The notes beneath the pieces are model-generated. The model did no database searches. It was not told the DNA's origin and was given only the letters and a program-made list of their open reading frames with translations. From positions 60,381 through 124,380 of the forward strand of contig JAAUZI010000005.1 of the NCBI GenBank assembly GCA_014804645.1: 64,000 nt of DNA, written 5' to 3'. Of the stretch, positions 8,929 through 16,361 are shown piece after piece. Made by a program: the position numbers and the translations under genes. Position 1 is the stretch's first letter; every line of letters begins with the position of its first letter. The DNA is from Lachnospiraceae bacterium (lineage in GTDB: Bacteria; Bacillota; Clostridia; Lachnospirales; Lachnospiraceae).

Positions 8929-8955
8929 ACACCCCTTCCGGGACCGGAGGGGTGT
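8929..8955 (-). other. 5' UTR hairpin of the FRG gene
   Basis: ACACCCC-TT-CCGG-GA-CCGG-A-GGGGTGT forms a strong stem about 27 bases upstream of the FRG start codon on the minus strand. It has no T-run on either side, so it is not a standard terminator. It could stabilise the mRNA or act as a binding site. Confidence 0.6.
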
Positions 8956-8976
8956 CTATCAATCGTTCCGTATCCA

Positions 8977-9005
8977 ATTATAATGGCATTTGGGAGAAAA
9001 GTCAT
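8977..9005 (-). promoter_or_regulatory. sigma-A-type promoter of the FRG gene
   Basis: On the minus strand ATGACT, 17 bases, then TATAAT. The -10 is perfect and the -35 is partial. The predicted transcript starts just before the hairpin at 8929-8955. Confidence 0.55.
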
Positions 9006-9068
9006 GCAAAAAATAAATATTTCTTAAAATATTTAATAAAGGGCTTTGGTAATCTCCATAGAAGCAAC

Positions 9069-9097
9069 TTGTGAAAAATATACAGTTGTGCTAAGAT
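9069..9097 (+). promoter_or_regulatory. putative promoter
   Basis: TTGTGA, 17 bases, TAAGAT, about 45 bases upstream of the membrane protein at 9141. Moderate match to the vegetative consensus. Confidence 0.4.
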
Positions 9098-9140
9098 ACA
9101 GATAACATTTGATGAATACAACTCAGGGAGGGAATTTCCT

Positions 9141-9617
9141 ATGAAAAAAATATTGTCCATTATGGTCACGATTACAGGGGCGTTTTATCTGGCGGCAGGC
9201 ATTGGGCTGCTGGTTTTTCAAAACACGATCAAGGAGTTCATGGGATATAGCGCAGTCCAGGGCGTAGAGCTGATAAATGTGTATCCCATACAAATTTTGC
9301 TGGAGCTGGCACTTTTGGGGATTCCCTGCGTGGTACTGGGCATCCTGTCCATGTCGGAATCCGTGGAAAGCAATAAGAGCCTGAATCTGTTGATGGCTAT
9401 CTATAGCGGAGTGATGCTGGTGTTGAGTGGACTGCTTGCCAACATAGGCGGCCTCATCAGCAATTACACCGCCAGTAGGTTCATGGGCGTCGAAGGCATG
9501 GTCAATATAAGTCTGGTTACCGCCGCCTTTGGCTGGATTGAGTTTATGAGCAGCCTGTCTTTGGTGTTACTGCTGGTGCGGAGCGCATTCAGCCTGGGAG
9601 AGATTAAGAAAATGTAA
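9141..9617 (+). CDS. four-helix membrane protein of unknown function
   Basis: A 158-residue integral membrane protein with four predicted helices: ITGAFYLAAGIGLLVF, QILLELALLGIPCVVLGIL, LLMAIYSGVMLVLSGLL and WIEFMSSLSLVLLLV. Loops are short and there are no catalytic motifs. The four-helix layout recalls DUF4383/DoxX-like small membrane proteins, but no clear family match is made. RBS CAGGGAGGG precedes ATG 9141. It lies 98 bases before the coiled-coil gene, with which it may share a transcript. Confidence 0.7.
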   Translation: MKKILSIMVTITGAFYLAAGIGLLVFQNTIKEFMGYSAVQGVELINVYPIQILLELALLGIPCVVLGILSMSESVESNKSLNLLMAIYSGVMLVLSGLLANIGGLISNYTASRFMGVEGMVNISLVTAAFGWIEFMSSLSLVLLLVRSAFSLGEIKKM

Positions 9618-9715
9618 ATTGCTCTAAACTATTTACGCATGTAATCCGATAAAAATAACAGAGACCGGAAATTTTGCCAAAAGGAGTTGGCAATTGCAAA
9701 GGAAAGGGATTTCTT

Positions 9716-10720
9716 ATGGAAGTGAACAATGTCAGTATTTTTGTGGGTGGGAACTCTCAGAGCGGTCAGGGACAGCTGTTGGGACTGAATCAAAAACAGG
9801 GCAATAACGGTGTTTTTTTCGCCGGGGCGTTGAATAACAATGTGGACCCCATCGCTCAGAAAAAGCAGCAGGCGCAGAAACAGGCTATGAAGGTGGTGTC
9901 CGATGCCTTTGCGGCGGATCGCAAGCTGGACACGGAAGTTGCGGACCGGGAGGCTAAGATAAGGGGGCTGCGGGCCGAGAATCTGGAGGCCGAAAGAGCT
10001 TTGAAGGAGCTGGACGCGCAGAAACAGGGGCTTAACAAGGTGTACGATCTGGGTGAGGAAGGTCTGTCCGATGAGGACTGGGATATTTTGGACAAGGGCA
10101 GCGAGTCGCCTGAGGACCTGACGGATGAGGAGAAGGCCCGCTATCAGGAGCTGAAAGAGCAGGGGCTGACGGAATATTATGACCGCTGCAAGGACATTGA
10201 CAAACTGGCGGAGCCTTACAGGCAGACCATCAGCGACAATACCGGCGCCATCAAGAGTTATAGTGCGGCCAACAAAGCGGTACATAAGGCTCGCCTGGAT
10301 CTGCGCAAGGGCAATCCCATGATTGCGGCCCAGGAGGAGGCGGAGGCCATTATGGACGCCGCCCGCAAAGAGATCATCAGCATGATTAAAGACGAGGGCA
10401 TGGATCACATCGACGAGGAGATGCAGGAAAAGGTGGATCAGGCCCAGAAGAACAAGGAGAAGAAGGAAGAAGAGGAAGAAAAGCTGGAGGCAATCCGGGA
10501 GGAGAAAGCGCAGATTCAGAATCGGGCGGAAGCTGCCCGGGAAAGAGCGAAAGAGAATGAGGAGCGCGCGGAGGATCTGCTGGAGGCTCTGCCCACGGAA
10601 GAGATGCTGCAGATGAATGGCGGAAAAGCTGATTTTCAGCAGGAACTCAAGGATATCATGAACAGGATGAAACTGATGGAAGAAGATTTGAAGGGAGCGG
10701 CGGTGGACGCCACTCTGTAA
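9716..10720 (+). CDS. coiled-coil protein of unknown function
   Basis: About 334 residues, soluble, with no signal peptide. A Gly/Asn/Gln-rich head (IFVGGNSQSGQGQLLGLNQK) is followed by long heptad-rich helices. The most charged segment lies near residues 245-295 (NKEKKEEEEEKLEAIREEKA). ATG 9716 has AGGAAAGGG upstream. The track start at TTG 9674 would add 14 residues without a good RBS. It is followed by a strong terminator, so it ends its transcription unit. I do not recognise the family. Architecture suggests a scaffold or filament-forming role, but that is speculation. Confidence 0.65.
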   Translation: MEVNNVSIFVGGNSQSGQGQLLGLNQKQGNNGVFFAGALNNNVDPIAQKKQQAQKQAMKVVSDAFAADRKLDTEVADREAKIRGLRAENLEAERALKELDAQKQGLNKVYDLGEEGLSDEDWDILDKGSESPEDLTDEEKARYQELKEQGLTEYYDRCKDIDKLAEPYRQTISDNTGAIKSYSAANKAVHKARLDLRKGNPMIAAQEEAEAIMDAARKEIISMIKDEGMDHIDEEMQEKVDQAQKNKEKKEEEEEKLEAIREEKAQIQNRAEAARERAKENEERAEDLLEALPTEEMLQMNGGKADFQQELKDIMNRMKLMEEDLKGAAVDATL

Positions 10721-10759
10721 ACGTGGTATTCCCCCTTGAAGATATATCATAATATAAAA

Positions 10760-10786
10760 ACGCCCGGTTTCGGCCGGGTGTTTTTA
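10760..10786 (+). terminator. intrinsic terminator
   Basis: ACGCCCGG and CCGGGTGT form an eight-pair stem (one G-U) with a six-base loop, followed by TTTT. It ends the coiled-coil transcript. Confidence 0.85.
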
Positions 10787-10808
10787 TGCCCGGAAGTCTA
10801 TTTTTTAA

Positions 10809-10837
10809 ATGACATTTTATGGGTCATGTGCTACAAT
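10809..10837 (+). promoter_or_regulatory. putative promoter of the GNAT-MGMT-DegV gene run
   Basis: ATGACA, 17 bases, TACAAT. The predicted start (about 10844) leaves a leader of about 115 bases before the GNAT gene. That leader holds a small Arg-rich ORF and the inverted repeat CTCGG...CCGAG. Confidence 0.55.
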
Positions 10838-10873
10838 AAATTTAATATTCAGCAGTTATACCATGGTCTATAA

Positions 10874-10963
10874 ATGCGCAGAGGACGACCGCGGGGGCCG
10901 CAAGTGAGGCAGCTCTCGGTTTATGTCCGCCGAGAAAGAGGAAACAGGGTGCGGGACGGATGA
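10874..10963 (+). CDS. possible Arg-rich upstream ORF (29 aa)
   Basis: ATG CGC AGA GGA CGA opens a 29-codon frame (MRRGRPRGPQVRQLSVYVRR and nine more residues) with ten arginines. Its TGA overlaps the ATG of the GNAT gene as ATGA, the usual sign of translational coupling. No Shine-Dalgarno is seen before its ATG, and the purine-rich composition could create Arg codons by chance. The same bases can fold (CTCGG/CCGAG), so a structured RNA leader is the alternative. Confidence 0.3.
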   Translation: MRRGRPRGPQVRQLSVYVRRERGNRVRDG

Positions 10964-11490
10964 TACACTATAGAAACCTTACAGAAAATGAACTGTGCCG
11001 GGAATTGTTTCAGAACTTTATACGGCACCAGAATGTTACGGAGTGTTGGCGAAAAGTGGATGGAACTTGGGGGGTAAAGAGCGACCCCTTTGTGGACGAC
11101 TGGACAGAGGCGGATTATCAGACCCTGGTAGCCTGCCTGAAAAACACCGTTGCCACAGGCGGCTTTGTCTATGCGGCGTTCTGTGATGACGTCTTAAAGG
11201 GCTTTGTGTCGGTGGAATCTGGCCTGTTGGGCAGGGGACAAAACTATATGGACTTGTCCAGCATCCATGTGTCGGAGGATATGCGCGGACAGGGGATTGG
11301 CAGGGCACTTTTCCGGGCGGCCGGGGAATGGGCCGGAAAAAAGGGCGCGCAAAAGCTGTATATATCCGCACATTCTGCGGTGGAAAGCCAGGCCTTTTAC
11401 CGGGCCATGGGATGTGTGGAAGCTTTGGAGTACCAGCAGGAGCATGTGGAGAGGGAACCCTTTGACTGCCAGCTGGAGTACAGGCTCTGA
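10960..11490 (+). CDS. GNAT family N-acetyltransferase
   Basis: A 176-residue acetyltransferase. The acetyl-CoA site is visible as SEDMRGQGIGRALFRAAGEWA (R-x2-G-x-G/A), preceded by the beta-4 strand MDLSSIHV. A later SAHSAVESQAFYRAMGCVEA matches the C-terminal GNAT motif. The N-terminus FIRHQNVTECWRKVDG is unusual but fits. The substrate is unknown. It begins a same-strand run (MGMT-like, DegV, APH-like, GNAT) that extends to 14283 with short gaps. A possible Arg-rich uORF overlaps its start codon. Confidence 0.88.
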   Translation: MIHYRNLTENELCRELFQNFIRHQNVTECWRKVDGTWGVKSDPFVDDWTEADYQTLVACLKNTVATGGFVYAAFCDDVLKGFVSVESGLLGRGQNYMDLSSIHVSEDMRGQGIGRALFRAAGEWAGKKGAQKLYISAHSAVESQAFYRAMGCVEALEYQQEHVEREPFDCQLEYRL

Positions 11491-11510
11491 GATGTGGGGG
11501 AGTAGAGGGT

Positions 11511-11828
11511 ATGGGCGCTGTTCTGGATGAAAATTTGATTTATGAAATACTTTCCGCAGTGGAGGAAATCCCGGAGGGAAAGGTGGCGTCCTACGGTCAG
11601 ATCGCAAGGCTGATCGGCAGGGACAACAATGCCCGGCTGGTGGGAAAGGTATTGAGCCAGGCGGACGCCTACGGCGATTATCCCTGTCACCGGGTGGTAA
11701 ATCACGCCGGCAGATTGGCTCCTCATTTTTGGGATCAGAGAGAACTGCTGCTGGCGGAAAAGGTCAAGTTTAGAGATGATGACCATGTGGATATGAAAAC
11801 CTGTCAGTGGGATTGCTATACTGACTAA
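11511..11828 (+). CDS. MGMT family protein (alkyltransferase-like)
   Basis: A 105-residue protein that is only the DNA-binding and active-site domain of O6-alkylguanine-DNA alkyltransferase. EIPEGKVASYGQIARLIG forms the helix-turn-helix, and YPCHRVVNHAGRLAP holds the active-site Cys in the PCHRV motif. Because the Cys is present, it differs from ATL proteins that carry Trp there. It may transfer alkyl groups or flag lesions for repair. RBS GGGGGAG and AGAGGGT precede ATG 11511. Confidence 0.88.
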   Translation: MGAVLDENLIYEILSAVEEIPEGKVASYGQIARLIGRDNNARLVGKVLSQADAYGDYPCHRVVNHAGRLAPHFWDQRELLLAEKVKFRDDDHVDMKTCQWDCYTD

Positions 11829-11903
11829 CCATGCGGAAAGGAAAAACTAATCGTTAGTGAGTATAATATGAGCAGAGCCAAACAAAGTCGGGAGGTAAGA
11901 ACT

Positions 11904-12761
11904 ATGGTAGGCATAATAGCGGACAGTACCTGTGACCTGTCGCAGGAATTGACAGAGAAATATCAGGTGGCAATCTTGCCCCTTCACATTCTGCTGGGGG
12001 AGGATGAGTACGAGGACGGCCGGGATATCAGGCCGGAGGAGATTTACCGCTGGTCGGATGAGCACGGAACGACTCCCAAAACTTCTGCGCCCTCCATGGA
12101 AAGCGCTGTGGAACTACTGCAGGAGGTTAGCGGAAAATATGAGGAGATTGTCTGTTTTTCCATTTCCGGGCAGATGTCCACCTCCGGGAATGTGATGCAG
12201 TTGGCGGCTGAGGAGGCAGGAATCGGGGAGCGGGTGACGGTCATCGACTCGGAGAATCTCTCCACCGGTATTGGCCTGCTGGTGGTGGAGGCCGCCGTCA
12301 TGGCCCAGGCCGGTCACAGCGCAAAGGAGATCGCGGACAGGATGGAGGAGCTGAAACCGCTGGTGCGGGCAAGCTTTGTGGTGGATACTCTGGTGTATCT
12401 GCACCGGGGCGGCAGATGCAGCGGCCTGGCGGCCATGCTGGGCGGAACCTTACGTCTGCATCCCCAGATCGTGGTGGAAGACGGCAAAATGCACAGCAAC
12501 AAAAAGTATCGAGGCAGCCTGGAAAAAGTGCTGGCGGCCTATGCCCGGGATCTGGAGCCGGTCATGAGAAAGGCCAAAAGGGACAGAGTATTTATCACCC
12601 ATTCCGGCTGCACACCGGAGATTGTGGATGCGATTCGGGACTATCTAAAACACCTGGAGATATTTGATGAGATTCTGGAGACCAGAGCGGGCGGCGTGAT
12701 ATCCAGCCACTGCGGTCCCGGCACTCTGGGGATATTGTTTATAGAAAACGGAGGTGTATAA
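11904..12761 (+). CDS. DegV family fatty acid-binding protein
   Basis: About 285 residues. The N-terminal VGIIADSTCDLSQELTEKY is the DegV signature, with later SGQMSTSGNVMQLAA and VVDTLVYLHRGGRCSGLAA. SSHCGPGTLGILF near the end completes the fatty-acid pocket. DegV/FakB proteins bind a fatty acid and present it to the kinase FakA for phosphorylation and use in phospholipids. No fakA is in the window. ATG 11904 follows GGGAGGT, so the track start at 11868 is rejected. It overlaps the next gene by one base (TAATG). Confidence 0.92.
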   Translation: MVGIIADSTCDLSQELTEKYQVAILPLHILLGEDEYEDGRDIRPEEIYRWSDEHGTTPKTSAPSMESAVELLQEVSGKYEEIVCFSISGQMSTSGNVMQLAAEEAGIGERVTVIDSENLSTGIGLLVVEAAVMAQAGHSAKEIADRMEELKPLVRASFVVDTLVYLHRGGRCSGLAAMLGGTLRLHPQIVVEDGKMHSNKKYRGSLEKVLAAYARDLEPVMRKAKRDRVFITHSGCTPEIVDAIRDYLKHLEIFDEILETRAGGVISSHCGPGTLGILFIENGGV

Positions 12762-13729
12762 TGCCAGTCAGTATAACAAAAGGAGCCGTAGCAGAAGAAA
12801 CCATAGCGAGGATGGTGCAGAAAGCGTTTGGGGAAAGCGCCCTGGAAATTCAGGAACTGAAAGAGGGGTACTTTAACATTGCCTATCGGATCGGTCTGCG
12901 GGACAGGGCGGTGATACTGAAGATTGCGCCGCCGCCGGAGATAGAGGTCATGACATGTGAGAAAAACATCATGTTCAGTGAAGTGAATTCCATGCGGATG
13001 ATTGCCAGCCGCACGGGAGTTCCTGTGCCGGAGATTCTTTTTTATGACAATAGCCGCAGCGTGACGGACAGGGAGTACTTTTTCATGGAAATGCTGAAGG
13101 GCCAAAGTTTGTCCGTGTTGTCGGATGTTCTGGCGGAGGACCAAAAGCAGCGGATTTATTATGACATTGGCCGGTATACGGTGCAGCTGAACAGCATTTT
13201 AGGAGAGCGTTTTGGCTACTATGGTCAGCCGGACAGGCAGGGCGACAGCTGGTATGAGGTGTTTCGAGGCATAGTTCGGGATGCCATTGGGGACGCTGAT
13301 CGCAAGGGGATTGCACTGCCTGTCAGCGAGGAGGAGATTCTAAAGCTGTTGGAAGAAGACCGGGCTTTACTTGATATGGTCCGGGAACCCCGGTTTGTCC
13401 ACTGGGACATTTGGGCGGGGAATGTCTTTATCTCGGACGGCCAGGTAGAAGGGATCATTGATTTTGAGAGGTGTCTGTGGGCGGACCCGCTGATGGAAGT
13501 AGGATTTCGTAGCCATGAGTACAATCAGGCGTTTTACGATGGATACGGAATCGGAGAATTGAGCCGGGAGGAGAAGAGGCGCGCAAAATGGTATGACGCC
13601 TACCTGGCTCTGCTGCAGTGTCTGGAAACCGACTACAGAGGGTATGACAACAGGGATTTTTACCATATGGGATGCCAGGCGCTGCAGGGCAGCGTGGAGG
13701 AGCTGACCCGGGAAACGGCTGAGAAATAG
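12761..13729 (+). CDS. aminoglycoside phosphotransferase (APH) family kinase
   Basis: A 322-residue protein-kinase-fold phosphotransferase. The catalytic loop is VHWDIWAGNVFI (H-x-D-x4-N) and the metal-binding motif is GIIDFERCLWADP. An ATP-binding N-lobe includes AVILKIAPPPE with the conserved Lys. Such chromosomal proteins often phosphorylate small metabolites rather than aminoglycosides, and resistance should not be assumed. Translation is probably coupled to DegV through the TAATG overlap, and RBS CGGAGG lies within the DegV end. Confidence 0.85.
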   Translation: MPVSITKGAVAEETIARMVQKAFGESALEIQELKEGYFNIAYRIGLRDRAVILKIAPPPEIEVMTCEKNIMFSEVNSMRMIASRTGVPVPEILFYDNSRSVTDREYFFMEMLKGQSLSVLSDVLAEDQKQRIYYDIGRYTVQLNSILGERFGYYGQPDRQGDSWYEVFRGIVRDAIGDADRKGIALPVSEEEILKLLEEDRALLDMVREPRFVHWDIWAGNVFISDGQVEGIIDFERCLWADPLMEVGFRSHEYNQAFYDGYGIGELSREEKRRAKWYDAYLALLQCLETDYRGYDNRDFYHMGCQALQGSVEELTRETAEK

Positions 13730-13764
13730 ACAACAATGGGCTGATTTTAGCAGGAGTCGGATGT

Positions 13765-14283
13765 ATGGAAATAGATTATAAAATCATGAAAATTGAAAGC
13801 GAAGAACAGAAATCCTCCTATGCAAGATCCGTCTTAGAGAGTCTGCCGGACTGGTTCGGCAATAAGGAATCGCTGGAGGAGTACGTGGAAAAGGTGCAGG
13901 AATTTCCATTCTGGGCCGCATTGGACGGAGAGGGAAAGTGTCTGGGGTTCTTTTCCGTGAGGATTCATTACGGACACACAGGAGATATATATGTCTGCGG
14001 CGTACATCCACAGTGCCACCGCATGGGAATCGGCAGGGCACTGTACGATGTAGCGGAACAGTATTTTTTGGAATGCGGCTGCAAGTACGCCATGGTGGAG
14101 ACCCTGAGCGATAAAGTGGCGTATGCCCCCTATGAGAAAACCAGAATGTTTTATGAGAGTGTGGGATTTGACCCGTTGATCACGCTGACGGAGATGTGGG
14201 ATGAGGACAATCCCTGCCTGATTATGGTAAAGTGCCTTGCTGAGTCTAAGGACGTACTGTGCAGAGAGGGTCATCGGCTATAA
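13765..14283 (+). CDS. GNAT family N-acetyltransferase
   Basis: A 172-residue acetyltransferase. The motif VHPQCHRMGIGRALYDVAEQ carries the R-x-G-x-G/A acetyl-CoA loop, preceded by the strand GDIYVCGV. A Tyr-rich KTRMFYESVGFDPLITL follows. MIKIESEEQK-like openings are typical of single-domain GNATs. The substrate is unknown. RBS AGCAGGAG precedes ATG 13765. It is the last gene before the metNIQ leader region. Confidence 0.88.
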   Translation: MEIDYKIMKIESEEQKSSYARSVLESLPDWFGNKESLEEYVEKVQEFPFWAALDGEGKCLGFFSVRIHYGHTGDIYVCGVHPQCHRMGIGRALYDVAEQYFLECGCKYAMVETLSDKVAYAPYEKTRMFYESVGFDPLITLTEMWDEDNPCLIMVKCLAESKDVLCREGHRL

Positions 14284-14294
14284 AAATTTTTTCT

Positions 14295-14321
14295 ATAAAC
14301 CTATTGACATAGTAGGTAAAT
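14295..14321 (+). promoter_or_regulatory. putative Rrf2 operator, site 1
   Basis: ATAAACCTATTGACATAGTA continues with GGTAAAT. It contains the dyad ACCTA-N9-TAGGT and overlaps the -35 box of the metNIQ promoter. The first 11 bases and the ACC-N13-GGT spacing recur at 17681, over the promoter of the Rrf2 gene. The overlap suggests repression of initiation. Confidence 0.5.
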
Positions 14322-14332
14322 AGTGTTAATAT
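14304..14332 (+). promoter_or_regulatory. promoter of the metNIQ leader and operon
   Basis: TTGACA, 17 bases, TAATAT: a near-perfect vegetative promoter. The transcript would start near 14339, about 40 bases before the leader-peptide ATG. Confidence 0.8.
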
Positions 14333-14378
14333 TGCCATATTCCGATCAGGAAAAGGATTTTGGCGAGAGGTAAAAGCG

Positions 14379-14492
14379 ATGGATATCAGAAACATAAATC
14401 TATATATGAACATGTGCTGTTGTCGAATGCATTTTTTGCGGATAGATGATATGGCCGAATGCATCGACTTTTCTTGTCGTGTGTTGGGATAA
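14379..14492 (+). CDS. Met/Cys-rich leader peptide (37 aa)
   Basis: This ORF is too short for the track. It opens with ATG 14379 after GAGAGGT and encodes MDIRNINLYMNMCCCRMHFL plus RIDDMAECIDFSCRVLG. It has five Met and five Cys, with three consecutive Cys codons (14415-14423). It lies between a consensus promoter and an intrinsic terminator, just ahead of metN. This is the layout of a translation-coupled attenuator in which ribosome stalling at scarce charged tRNA-Cys (or tRNA-Met) would prevent termination. Peptide leaders with Cys runs are known for cysteine attenuation in mycobacteria, and this one is unrelated in sequence as far as I can tell. The peptide itself probably has no further role. 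Confidence 0.75.
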   Translation: MDIRNINLYMNMCCCRMHFLRIDDMAECIDFSCRVLG

Positions 14493-14503
14493 TGTCCTTA
14501 GGA
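14424..14503 (+). promoter_or_regulatory. alternative pairing segments of the attenuator
   Basis: CGAATGCAT occurs twice (14424-14432 and 14456-14464). Its core AATGCATT/AATGCAT is self-complementary, so the two copies can pair. The first copy begins right after the Cys-Cys-Cys codons and would be covered by a ribosome stalled there. Further on, TCCTTA (14495-14500) can pair with TAAGGA (14536-14541) in the loop of the terminator, extending to nine pairs with two G-U. These are read by eye and not folded by program. Confidence 0.45.
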
Positions 14504-14526
14504 CGGAGGCGCAGTATATCATTTAT

Positions 14527-14554
14527 CCGGGATTTTAAGGAACCCGGTTTTTTT
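14527..14554 (+). terminator. intrinsic terminator (attenuator) before metN
   Basis: CCGGG, an 11-base loop, CCCGG and seven T. It lies after the leader-peptide stop codon and 65 bases before the metN start, so it would stop transcription before the operon unless disrupted. Confidence 0.75.
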
Positions 14555-14618
14555 ATGCACAAATTTGCTGCATATGCCTTATCGCAGGCATTGGCAAGAA
14601 ATTCAGGGAGTATTGGAA

Positions 14619-15644
14619 ATGATTCGACTGAACAATATCAACAAAAGTTTTTCCGATCAGAGAAAAACCGTCAAAGCGTTACAGGATGTCTCCATCCATG
14701 TGGAGAAAGGTGACATATACGGCATAATCGGTTTTTCCGGCGCAGGAAAGTCCACTCTGATCCGTATGGTCAACCGCCTGGAGAAACCGGACAGCGGCAG
14801 CGTGACTGTGGACGGTCAGGAACTGACAAATCTATCCGGAGTGCAGCTGCGCAAAGTTCGGCGTAAAATCGGCATGGTATTCCAACAGTTCAATCTGTTG
14901 GAATCGAAGACGGTGTTTCAAAATGTGGCAATTCCGCTGATTCTTGAGGGAGCTGACAAGAGGCGGATTGCAAAACGTGTACAGGAGGTATTGCATTTTG
15001 TGGAGCTGGAGGATCGAAAAGATGCCTATGTCAACCAGCTTTCCGGCGGGCAGAAACAGAGGGTGGGAATTGCCAGAGCCCTAGCAACAGATCCGTCCAT
15101 TCTGCTGTGTGATGAGGCCACAAGCGCGTTGGATCCCAAGACTACAGAGTCTATTCTACACTTGCTGAAACGCATCAATCAGGAGATGGGAGTCACAATT
15201 TTGTTGATTACCCATCAGATGCAGGTGATTCAGATGATTTGTAATAAGGTGGCCGTCATGGAGGAGGGACGGATTGTGGAGCAGGGGGGAGTGATGGAGG
15301 TATTCAGCCATCCCAGAGCGCCGGTTACGCAGGAATTCGTCAGGACAGTCATTCGCGATCAAATTCCGGAGAGCATCGTAGAACTGTTGTATCAGGAACA
15401 GAGAAATTACCGGGTGGAGCGGCTGAAATTCGTCGGCAGCAGCGTCAAAAAGCCTGTGATATCTGAAATCTGTCATATAGATGGTATCGAGGTCAATATC
15501 CTTGGGGCGACGGTTCAGGAGCTGGAAGACAGCGTCATGTGTATCTTTATCCTGCAGCTTATAGGGGAGGAGAGTTCGCTGGAGACGGCGGAAGAGAAAA
15601 TAGATGCGGTGGGCGTCTTGCGGGAAAGAGTGGTGATTGACTGA
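14619..15644 (+). CDS. metN: methionine ABC transporter ATP-binding protein, copy 1
   Basis: A 341-residue ATPase of the methionine/cystine-type importer. Walker A GFSGAGKST, Q-loop FQQFNLL, signature LSGGQKQRVGIARAL, Walker B ILLCDEATSALD and switch His in LITHQMQVI. The C-terminal 80 residues are the NIL regulatory domain, which in E. coli MetN binds Met and inhibits transport. Length equals E. coli MetN (343). ATG 14619 follows GGGAG, so the longer track start at 14565 is rejected because it would run back toward the terminator. metI overlaps by one base. Expression is probably set by the upstream leader attenuator. Confidence 0.94.
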   Translation: MIRLNNINKSFSDQRKTVKALQDVSIHVEKGDIYGIIGFSGAGKSTLIRMVNRLEKPDSGSVTVDGQELTNLSGVQLRKVRRKIGMVFQQFNLLESKTVFQNVAIPLILEGADKRRIAKRVQEVLHFVELEDRKDAYVNQLSGGQKQRVGIARALATDPSILLCDEATSALDPKTTESILHLLKRINQEMGVTILLITHQMQVIQMICNKVAVMEEGRIVEQGGVMEVFSHPRAPVTQEFVRTVIRDQIPESIVELLYQEQRNYRVERLKFVGSSVKKPVISEICHIDGIEVNILGATVQELEDSVMCIFILQLIGEESSLETAEEKIDAVGVLRERVVID

Positions 15645-16324
15645 TGAAAGAATTCTTGGAACTGAAAATATTTAAAGTTTCTGTGGAGCGACTGCTCCTC
15701 AACGGAGGCCAGACCCTCTACATGGTGGGTTGTTCGTTGCTGATCGGTACAATAGTGGGTTTTCTGATGGCATTGGTATTGGTGTTGTGCCGGAAGGGCG
15801 GTTTGGTTGAAAATAAAATTTTATATCAGATTGTGAACTTTTATATCAATGTGGTGCGGAGTATCCCGTTTATTATCCTGCTTGTGACCATAATGCCGCT
15901 GACACGGGCAATTATGGGCACCACCATTGGCAGCAGGGCGGCGCTGGTTCCTCTGGTAGTCTATATCAGCCCCTATCTGGCCAGGCTTATGGAAAACAGT
16001 CTGCTGGAGGTTTCACCCGGAATCCTGGAGGCAGCGCAGGCAATGGGGGCGTCCAACTGGCAGGTGATACGCCATTTCCTAGTGCCGGAGACACTCGGGT
16101 CCATCGTCCTGGCATTGACAACCGGAACCATCGGTCTGCTGGGGGCATCCGCCATGGCGGGTTACTGCGGTGGCGGTGGCATCGGCGATCTGGCCCTGAC
16201 CTATGGATATGAGAAGATGAATACCCCCCTGATGGTCTTTACGGTGGTGATTTTGGTGATACTGGTGCAGCTGCTCCAGGTTGTGGGCAATCGACTCTCT
16301 CGGAGATTGCGGGAGCATCGGTAA
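15644..16324 (+). CDS. metI: methionine ABC transporter permease, copy 1
   Basis: A 226-residue inner-membrane permease with about five to six helices. The EAA loop that contacts MetN is EVSPGILEAAQAMGASNWQV. SIPFIILLVTIMPLTRAIMG is a typical MetI segment. It starts within the metN stop codon (TGATG), so translation is coupled. Two MetI would combine with two MetN and the lipoprotein MetQ. Confidence 0.93.
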   Translation: MKEFLELKIFKVSVERLLLNGGQTLYMVGCSLLIGTIVGFLMALVLVLCRKGGLVENKILYQIVNFYINVVRSIPFIILLVTIMPLTRAIMGTTIGSRAALVPLVVYISPYLARLMENSLLEVSPGILEAAQAMGASNWQVIRHFLVPETLGSIVLALTTGTIGLLGASAMAGYCGGGGIGDLALTYGYEKMNTPLMVFTVVILVILVQLLQVVGNRLSRRLREHR

Positions 16325-16361
16325 CTGATTAATTAACAATAAAAGAAAAGAGGAGAAAATT

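Noticed and set aside
10877-10963. GGACGACC hairpin resembling a guanidine-II (mini-ykkC) riboswitch
   Set aside because: Only one such hairpin is present. The second GGACGG lacks a pairing partner, and the downstream gene is a GNAT.
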